64,000 nucleotides of DNA from Nelumbo lutea. Its lineage: Eukaryota; Streptophyta; Magnoliopsida; Proteales; Nelumbonaceae. Below, piece by piece: positions 59,455 through 64,000 of the stretch. How positions within the stretch are numbered: the stretch's first letter is position 1; the number at the start of each line of letters is the position of its first letter. The notes beneath the pieces are model-generated. The model saw nothing but the letters and a program-made list of their open reading frames with translations, ran no database searches and was not told the DNA's origin. The position numbers and the translations under genes are program-made. The DNA is taken from NCBI GenBank assembly GCA_022828595.1, contig JAKGHH010000003.1, forward strand, positions 52,999,759-53,063,758, read 5' to 3'.

Positions 59455-59764
59455 CTTCTTCCCCTGTTGGGCTTAATCAGCAATTGGTCAGACTGCATTG
59501 GCACTTGATTATTCCTATTGCATTTCCTTCAGAGTTCAGGACATGTAGTGATCAAACACTTCACCGTTGGGATTTGAATTTGAACTAATATCAGTTGAAG
59601 CTATCATGATTAATTTTAAAGAATCGTGTAATGGTCTTTGGGAATTGTGGAAAGTTGAAACGTTTCTCTTGGTTTTCTTATAGCACAGGATAAAATAAAG
59701 GACATGAATTTTATAACTGTGTAGACACATTAATTGTAATTTCACTAAATTTATCATCTTCATA

Positions 59765-60060
59765 GTCTAGGCTTGTCCCAAACCTTTCCTAACAGCCAAC
59801 AGGTGCTGTAGATGGTCTTCTACGCACATGACCAAACCATTTCAACCTACTATGTCTCATTTTATCACTTATTGAGCAACTCCCAGTCCCAGGTTCTTTG
59901 TTCTTTCATATGAGTTCATTTCCATCAGTTTTACCACTTATCCAATAAAGCATTTGCGTTTCTGCCACTCTCATATTTTTGACATATCATTTCTTAACAG
60001 CCTAACACTTTGCTCCATACCAATGTACCGGGTTGCCTTACTACTGTCATGAGACAATTT
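59765..60060 (-). mobile_element. RTE-type LINE fragment, minus strand
   Basis: The minus strand from about 60040 gives YGTKCWAVKK, VAETQML and WISGKT. At 59877-59800 it gives SDKMRHSRLKWFGHVRRRPS followed by TAPV. The RLRWFGHVxRRP motif is the C-terminal signature of plant RTE LINEs. Stops are present. It starts about 310 bp after the RPL18a-like stop codon. Confidence 0.75.
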
Positions 60061-60135
60061 TTAAGTCAAAGACATAAAATGAAATAACTTCAACTAGTAT
60101 ATGGAGATTGATCAATCAAAAGCCCAGCAAACAGT

Positions 60136-60305
60136 GTTGTATCTTAAAATCATACGAACAAATGTCATATGGTATACAATCAAAGGTCTCAGCATACAAA
60201 CACAGAGTTGTATCTTGAAATCATACAAACAAATGTCATATGGTATACAATCAAAGGTCTCAGCATACAAACACAGAGTTGTATCTTAAAATCATACAAA
60301 CAGAT
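60136..60305. repeat. 71-bp tandem repeat, 2.4 copies
   Basis: Units begin GTTGTATCTT at 60136, 60207 and 60278 and carry ATGTCATATGGTATACAATC. Copies are almost identical. Confidence 0.88.
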
Positions 60306-60367
60306 TTCTACAAACAAATTATTGTCATTATGGCATACAATTCCTTCTGGATGATCTTCACAATCCA

Positions 60368-60454
60368 TCCTTTGGGCTCTCTTTATCAATTTTCTCCTTC
60401 CAAGCCTCCATAGATTTTGACGAGTTGCCATGATCCTCAAGCTCCAGCATGACA
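60368..60454 (-). CDS. Possible small ORF or 3'-exon remnant
   Basis: On the minus strand an ATG at about 60454 opens MLELEDHGNSSKSMEAW and ends KESPKDGL then TGA. Composition looks protein-like (acidic and basic, few rare codons), but it is only about 29 codons. No neighbouring exon or family match was found. Confidence 0.15.
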
Positions 60455-60769
60455 AACAACAATTACAGAGAATTATGAAAAGCAAAGTCTCAAAGACAAG
60501 GACTTCATCAACTCTTTATAAGAACAAAAAATTCAAGGTCAAGAAGAATATAGAAAATGGAGACTTTTCTCAGGTGTTAGATTATTAGATCTCCTCGTCA
60601 ACTCAGGACTCATGCTGGATCCAATTAACTCATAATATATATGGACCTAGCTATTAGGTCTGATGCTGTGATAAATATTACAAATCCCTTGTTATTCGAA
60701 ATCAAGGATTTCATTTCCCAGGCCAACTCTATATGATTTCTTTTCTTTACGTAGCTTATATAACAGTTT

Positions 60770-60935
60770 TCAAAGAACCGGATGGGACCAGCCAGTCCGA
60801 CCGGAAAAACCGTGACCCAACCCACTGGCCGAGTCAATCAAGCCCTAAAAATTGGGGGCATTAAAAACCAACCAAAACCGGTCGACCAGCTGATCTAATC
60901 AAAGAACTGGTGAACCGGTCCCAATTTCGGCCATA
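60770..60935. repeat. AACCGG-type hAT-like MITE
   Basis: Starts CAGTTTTCAAAGAACCGG and contains AACCGGTCGACC and GAACCGGTCCC words, the same family as 36.4 kb. A (TA)n tract follows at 60991-61011. Confidence 0.45.
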
Positions 60936-61384
60936 ACTTTGGGCTTAGTTGTCCGGTGGATGGGAATACTGAGTTCAATGCAAATTCTGTTATATATATA
61001 TATATATATATTATTTCTTTGAGTGTAAACGAAGTAGAATAAAACTTAAAAAGGAAGAGTAAAATAATTAAACCAAAATTTACACTTTTCTTATTTGTAT
61101 TTCCACACATTTGTACTAATGCAAATGAAATTGCATTGCAAACAAATAAGACCTAAAGACCTACAAGCTCGGTTTTGAAAGAGTGCAAAGACAACTACAT
61201 GAAAATGACGGCATTTATAGTTGCACTGAACATTATATTTGCAGTCTTCTCAATTGGAGCCTAAAGGAGGGCTATGAAATAAAATGGTTTATCAACTCCC
61301 CCCATCCGCATACAAAATCATAAAATTTCACACCTCAAAGCCTTTCTAAAAGGCTTTTGTGTGGAAGATGACTTTAGCAGCTTT

Positions 61385-61552
61385 TAATGTAGATGAGTTT
61401 AGCAGCTTTTAATGTTCGGCTGCTAGGTATTGTATTTATATACAATATTGGGGTTGTTACATTTGAATTTAAATTGCAGGAAATAGGAGATTACAACAAC
61501 ATAACTGCCCAAAGTCTATCCAGAGTCCTGGACGGATTGAACTCTATTACCC
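61385..61552 (-). repeat. Partial 3' LTR of the right-hand copia element
   Basis: Directly after the RNase H remnant (ADVLTKPLA) the minus strand has AGAGAGGG, then LTR-like sequence with TATATAAATACAATACC (61443-61427). Its outer end is not clear. A phrase (gtagatgagtttagcagcttttaatgt-like) is tandemly duplicated at 61375-61415. Confidence 0.45.
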
Positions 61553-63952
61553 TCTCTCAAGCAAGTGGCTTGGTGAGGACATCTGCCAGCTGATTGCAAG
61601 TAGGAACAAATTGAATATCAATTAATTTTTGGGCAAGCTTTTCTCGAACAAAGTGAATCTCTAGTTCAATATATTTGGTGTGGGAGTGGTGAATCAGATT
61701 CGAAGCAAGGAATTTGGCACGATATTTTCTATCCATATGGTGCGAGGAGAGGAAAGAGGAACGCCCAATTCTTGAAGCAACATACAAAGCCAAATAACTT
61801 CAGCAGTAGTGGCAGTTAAGCTCCTATACTCAGATTCAGTGGAGGAGCTTGATACTGTCGACTACTTTTTAGAAGACCAAGAGATGGAGTTGGAGCCTAA
61901 GAACACACACTGACCACCTTGTGAACGGCGATCAATAGGACAGCTGGCCTAGTTAACATCTAAGAAGGCAGTGAGAATGTGAGAAGATGGACGATAAAGG
62001 AGGCCATGAGAAATAGTCCCTTTAAGGTAACACAAGATGCATTTTGTAGTGGTCCAATGTTCATTTGTAGGTGCTTTAAGAAACTGACGTATCTTGTTGA
62101 CGGAGTAAGCTATGTCTGGTCGGGTGAGTGTTACATATTGCAAGGCATTAACAATACTCCAAACTGTGTAGGGTCAAGTAATGGAGTGCCTGAGGATGGA
62201 GTGAGCCGAATTGATGCTATGGGAGATGAAACTGGTTTAGCTTCGTGCAGCTGAGTCCATTGTAACAGGTCTTGAATATACTTGTGCTGACAAATGTGAA
62301 CACCAGCATTGGTTCTGTGAACTTCTAAACTCAAAAAATAATGTGCAGGACCCAAGTCTTTGAGCGAAAACTGGGTAGATAGTTGTTGAATGAGAGTAGA
62401 AATAGCAGTAGACTTGGAACCTGTGAGCAAGATATCATCGACATAGACAAGTAGCAGTGTAATAGCACCTCCTAATCGATAAAAGAAGAGAGAAGAGTCC
62501 GCCTTGGACTCAACAAAGCCCAAAGAGAGTAGATAATCTTGTAAGCGTGTGAACCAGGCCCGTGGGGCCTATTTAAGCCCATAAGGAGAGCTATTCAGCT
62601 TACAGACATATGTGGGATGCCAGGGATCTATAAAACCAATAGGTTGCTTCATGAAGACTTCCTCTTGAAGAATTCCATTCAGGAAAGCATTGTTTACATC
62701 CAATTGGTGAATGGGTCAGTTGGATGACACAGCAAGAGATTGGATGACACAGCAAGAGAGAGGACAGTTCGAATAGTAGTGGGCTTTACCACGGGACTAG
62801 ACGTTTCATCATAGTCATGACCTGCTTCCTATGAGTATCCTTTTGCTACAAGGCACGCTTTGAAGTGCTCAATAGTTCCATTGGGTTTCCTTTTAATCTT
62901 AAAAACCCACTTGTTGCCAATTATGTTTTTGTCACGTGGCGGTGGCACAAGGGTTCAAGTGTGATTCTTTGAAGGGTGCAAAATTCGTCGACCATTGCAA
63001 GAATCCATCGAGGGTCTTTAGAGGCTTAAGTGTAGGATGTAGGTTCAGTTTCACATAGGAGGCTAGCAAGGAGAGCATACTTGGGATTAAGTTGAACAAT
63101 GCCACTACGAGATCAAGTGACCATGGGATGACGATATGTAGTGGGAGGTTCATTATGGGATGGGTTAGGGGATAAAGCAGGCTCAACTGGAGGGCGAGTG
63201 AAGGTGGAGAACGAGCTAGGTAATGGTTCTGAGGGACTAGGTGAGGTAAGTTGGGTTAAGGGTTGTGTAGTAGTAGGTGCAGGACAGGGAAGCACAACAG
63301 GTGGGGCACCAACAATACCATTCTGTAAGGTGGAGGGCTGAGGAGAAGGGGATGGGTGATTAGCAAAGGGGAAGTCGGATTCATCGAAGGTAGCATTCCT
63401 GGTTATGTAAATCCGATCGGTGAGCAGATGAAGACACTCGTAACCTTTGTGCTGGCCACTATAACTCATGAATACACAACGTGTGGAGAGTGGTTGTAGC
63501 TTGTTTGAATTGTAAGGATGTAAGTGAGGATAGCAAGTGCACCCGAACACTGAGAAATTGGTAGTCCAGAGGTGTGCCAAAGAGCCATTGCAAAGGTCTT
63601 CGCATTTGAATTACTAGTGAAGGTAGCCGATTTATAAGATGTACTGCTGTTTCAAAGGCATCAAACCACCGATTTGTAGGCATGGAAGCATGAGGCATTA
63701 GTGTTAAGCCTGTCCATACAATGTGTCTATGCTTGCATTCGAAGGAACCATTTTGTTCATGAACATGAGGGCATGATTTTCGATATGTGATTCCTGCTTC
63801 ACAAAAGAAAGAACGCATGGGAAGAGTACTCAGAGCCACCATCAGTTTGTAGTATTTTAATTTTGGCACCCAACAAATTTTCCACATTTTGCTTGAATGC
63901 AATAAATAAGGAGGGTATTTTAGATTTAGAGCACAGAGGAAATATCCAAATA
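61553..63952 (-). mobile_element. Ty1/copia retrotransposon, 5' part replaced by a Helitron start
   Basis: Minus-strand domains from right to left: integrase core WIFPLCSKSKIPSLFIAFKQ and KILQTDGGSEYSSH (63950-63810), HEQNG, then VFGCTCYPHLHPYN and the proline/serine-rich linker (63580-63113), RT with LLLVYVDDILLTGS and QFSLKDLGPAHYFLSLEV (62523-62131), TRPDIAYSVNKI and YLKGTISHGLL (62143-61949), and RNase H with HTKYIELEIHFVREK and NQLADVLTKPLA (61793-61557). Frameshifts and stops separate these blocks. Gag, protease and the 5' LTR are missing because the integrase is cut at 63952. Confidence 0.87.
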
Positions 63953-64000
63953 TCTATACTACTTATAAAAGTGTGAATGAAGAGGTATTGGCTTTTGGAA
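63953..64000 (+). mobile_element. Helitron 5' end, continuing past the right edge
   Basis: TCTATACTACTTATAAAAGT immediately after ...CCAAATA, i.e. A|TC, closely matches the 5' end of Helitron unit B (TCTATACTATTTTAAAAAGC). The copia integrase reading stops exactly here. Confidence 0.6.

Noticed and set aside
59184..59588. 134-codon open frame through the RPL18a-like region
   Set aside because: It reads through an intron (59310-59400) and then out of frame in the last exon. The spliced model gives a better family match.

Overview
Plant nuclear DNA, AT-rich, with GT-AG introns of up to 9 kb and heavy transposon content. The species cannot be read from the window. Long LINE-filled introns together with copia, MULE, hAT, PIF/Harbinger and Helitron elements fit a woody angiosperm with a medium or large genome. 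There is no bacterial-type gene, operon, rRNA, tRNA or CRISPR array.

Only two genes look functional. (1) On the minus strand, from about 17.7 kb leftward past the window edge, lie the first 362 codons of a MATH-domain TRAF homolog (TRAF1a/TRAF1b type, also called MUSE14/MUSE13). Seven coding exons and a 5' non-coding exon could be placed at GT-AG junctions with unbroken reading phase. Two introns (4.7 and 9.2 kb) are packed with 5'-truncated L1-type LINE pieces. (2) On the plus strand at 58.5-59.5 kb lies a small four-exon gene for a 60S ribosomal protein L18a-like (RPL18ae-family) membrane protein.

Two host-gene pieces are broken. A TORTIFOLIA1-like fragment (28.3-29.1 kb) sits inside a long-TIR Mutator-like element, i.e. 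a Pack-MULE, and still holds an intron. A PBL16-like receptor-like cytoplasmic kinase exon (42.0-42.3 kb) carries a frameshift.

Layout: 0-18 kb, TRAF gene with LINEs in introns; 18-21.6 kb, its upstream region, with a 245-bp tandem duplication, two long hairpins and PIF MITEs; 22-23.7 kb, a long-TIR element; 26.6-29.99 kb, the Pack-MULE inside an older hAT-like remnant; 30.0-37.2 kb, a LINE split by a MITE, a 5.4-kb Ty1/copia element and an hAT-like MITE; 37-47.6 kb, hAT/PIF remnants, minisatellites and AT-rich filler; 47.8-48.8 kb, an hAT element with perfect 8-bp TSDs carrying a 15-bp minisatellite; 49.3-55.1 kb, two tandem non-autonomous Helitrons, each holding a copy of the same MULE with 9-bp TSDs, one MULE in turn holding an hAT; 55.5-58 kb, a PIF element and a copia gag scrap; 58.5-59.5 kb, the RPL18a-like gene; 59.8-60.1 kb, an RTE LINE scrap; 61.4-63.95 kb, a Ty1/copia element whose integrase is cut by the start of another Helitron at the right edge.

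Family names rest on motifs recognised by eye; no database search was run. Transposon ends without a stated TSD are approximate.
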